Of a stretch of DNA of 6,146 nucleotides, positions 5,082 to 6,146 are shown in pieces. Positions within the stretch are counted from its first letter, which is position 1; each line of letters begins with the position of its first letter. The DNA comes from Candidatus Acidiferrales bacterium (GTDB lineage Bacteria > Acidobacteriota > Terriglobia > Acidiferrales > UBA7541), in assembly GCA_955651735.1 (NCBI GenBank), contig CATPAM010000289.1, positions 1 to 6,146 of the forward strand, in the 5' to 3' direction. The notes under the pieces are model-generated. The model was not told the origin of the DNA and did no database searches. It worked only from the letters and a program-made list of their open reading frames with translations. The position numbers and the translations under genes were made by a program.

Positions 5082-6146
5082 ATTGATGCGCACGTACTCC
5101 GCCGTGAAGTCGCAGGTCCAGTAGCGCGCGCTGGCAGTGCCCGCGTGCAGGTGCATCACGATGGGCACATGGTCCGCTAACAGGCGGTTGCTGGCGGCGC
5201 GCTCGTTGAAATCGAGCGGCTGGCCGCGGCGCAGTACCGGAATCCCCGCCATGGTGATGTCCACGCGCGCGGGATCGAAAGGAACACCGGCCCGTCCGGC
5301 AGCGGCGAAAACGCGGCCCCAATTCGGATCGGCGCCCGCGAATGCAGTCTTCACCAGCGGCGACGTGGCCACGGTTTCCGCGATGCGCCGTGCGGCGGCT
5401 TCCGTCTTCGCGCCGCGCACTTCGATTTCGATCACTCGTTGCGCGCCTTCGCCGTCCGCAACAATTTGCAGAGCTAGCGAATGGCACACTGCTTCAAGCG
5501 CCGCCGTGAAATCGCGGTGCGCTTTGCTTCCGTTCTTGATCGCCGGTGCGCCTGCCGCGCCGTTGGCCAGCACCAGCAGCGCATCATTTGTCGACGTATC
5601 GCCGTCGATGCTCATCGAATTGAACGTTCGCGCGGTCACTTCCTTGAGTGTCCTTTGCAGCAGCGAAGGCGCAATGGCCGCGTCCGTGGTGACAAATGCC
5701 AGCATCGTCGCCATGTTCGGATGGATCATTCCCGCGCCTTTCGCGCAGCCCACCATGTGGATTCGTTTGCCGCCCATTTTGAAGGAAGCTGCCGCCGTTT
5801 TTGGACGCGTGTCCGTGGTGCAGATGGCCAGCGATACTTCCGCGAACGAACGCGCGGACGAGCGGCGATGCCGCGCGAGCAGCGGCACAGCGCGCAGAAT
5901 TTTGTCCAGCGCCAGCGGCACCCCGATCACGCCCGTCGAGCAAACGAAAACTTCCTCCGGTTTGCAGCCCAGGCGCTTCGCGGTTTCCGCGACGGTGCGC
6001 ACCGCAGCCGTGTGCCCCGCCGCGCCGGTGGCGCAATTCGCGTTGCCGGCATTCACCACCACCGCGCGCATGCGGCCTTTGGAAGCGCGCAAGTGCTCCT
6101 TGGAAATCAGCACGGGTGCGGCGACCACAAGATTTTGCGTGAAGAC
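5064..6146 (-). CDS. argJ: ArgJ, glutamate N-acetyltransferase / amino-acid acetyltransferase, 5' end missing
   Basis: ArgJ moves the acetyl group from N-acetylornithine to glutamate, recycling it in arginine biosynthesis; some forms also use acetyl-CoA. The precursor cleaves itself into alpha and beta chains. Visible: VFTQNL at the window edge, AAPVLIS, VVVNAGNANCATG, the oxyanion-hole segment CSTGVIGVPL, KGAGMIHPNMATML with the cleavage before Thr (codon 5708-5706), the nucleophile, then SIDGDTSTND, the glycine-rich ADPNWGR, and the C-terminal CDFTAEYVRINASYRT. The 360 visible codons stay open to 6146, so about 40-50 N-terminal residues and the start lie outside; the GTG at 6128 is an internal codon. 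Key residues are intact, so the protein looks functional. Its neighbour is convergent and unrelated to arginine synthesis. The stop codon sits in a repeated segment described separately. Confidence 0.94.
   Translation of the reverse strand, partial: VFTQNLVVAAPVLISKEHLRASKGRMRAVVVNAGNANCATGAAGHTAAVRTVAETAKRLGCKPEEVFVCSTGVIGVPLALDKILRAVPLLARHRRSSARSFAEVSLAICTTDTRPKTAAASFKMGGKRIHMVGCAKGAGMIHPNMATMLAFVTTDAAIAPSLLQRTLKEVTARTFNSMSIDGDTSTNDALLVLANGAAGAPAIKNGSKAHRDFTAALEAVCHSLALQIVADGEGAQRVIEIEVRGAKTEAAARRIAETVATSPLVKTAFAGADPNWGRVFAAAGRAGVPFDPARVDITMAGIPVLRRGQPLDFNERAASNRLLADHVPIVMHLHAGTASARYWTCDFTAEYVRINASYRT

Overview
The window is about 60% G+C and bacterial. It holds five recognisable genes or gene parts with chromosomal housekeeping roles, plus a small accessory stretch of short and broken genes at the left edge. 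The protein style (a ThiI without rhodanese domain, an AlkK-like acyl-CoA ligase, an RRM protein with an RGG tail, a DUF433 antitoxin, an L13e-like small protein) recalls soil Acidobacteriota or a similar GC-rich lineage. That assignment is inference; no rRNA or taxonomic marker is present.

Layout. Positions 1-910 are read on the minus strand: an L13e-like protein (635-910), a DUF433 antitoxin-like protein (227-490), the opening codons of its expected DUF5615 PIN-like toxin in ATGA overlap (about 145-230, broken), and in the same direction a fragment of a metallo-beta-lactamase-fold hydrolase running off the left edge (1-144). Positions 911-1272 are non-coding, with a perfect 10-bp inverted repeat around a TATACT element just before thiI. 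thiI (1273-2523, plus) converges on a gene for an RRM/glycine-rich RNA-binding protein (2592-2984, minus), with two hairpins between them. A 326-bp divergent spacer leads to a 544-aa AMP-forming acyl-CoA ligase (3311-4945, plus). This converges on argJ (5064-6146, minus), whose 5' end lies beyond the right edge.

The genes do not form one pathway: tRNA thiolation or thiamine sulfur chemistry (ThiI), RNA binding (RRM protein), fatty-acid activation (ligase) and arginine biosynthesis (ArgJ) are separate neighbours, mostly in single-gene units with alternating strands.

The most unusual signal is at the 3' end of argJ. The last five codons plus the stop codon are followed in the same frame by a second Ala-Ser-Tyr-Arg-Thr-stop and a third Ala-Ser-Tyr-Arg-Thr at an exact 27-bp period, with synonymous codon differences between copies. 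The decayed toxin-antitoxin locus is second. I see no convincing new multi-gene system here.
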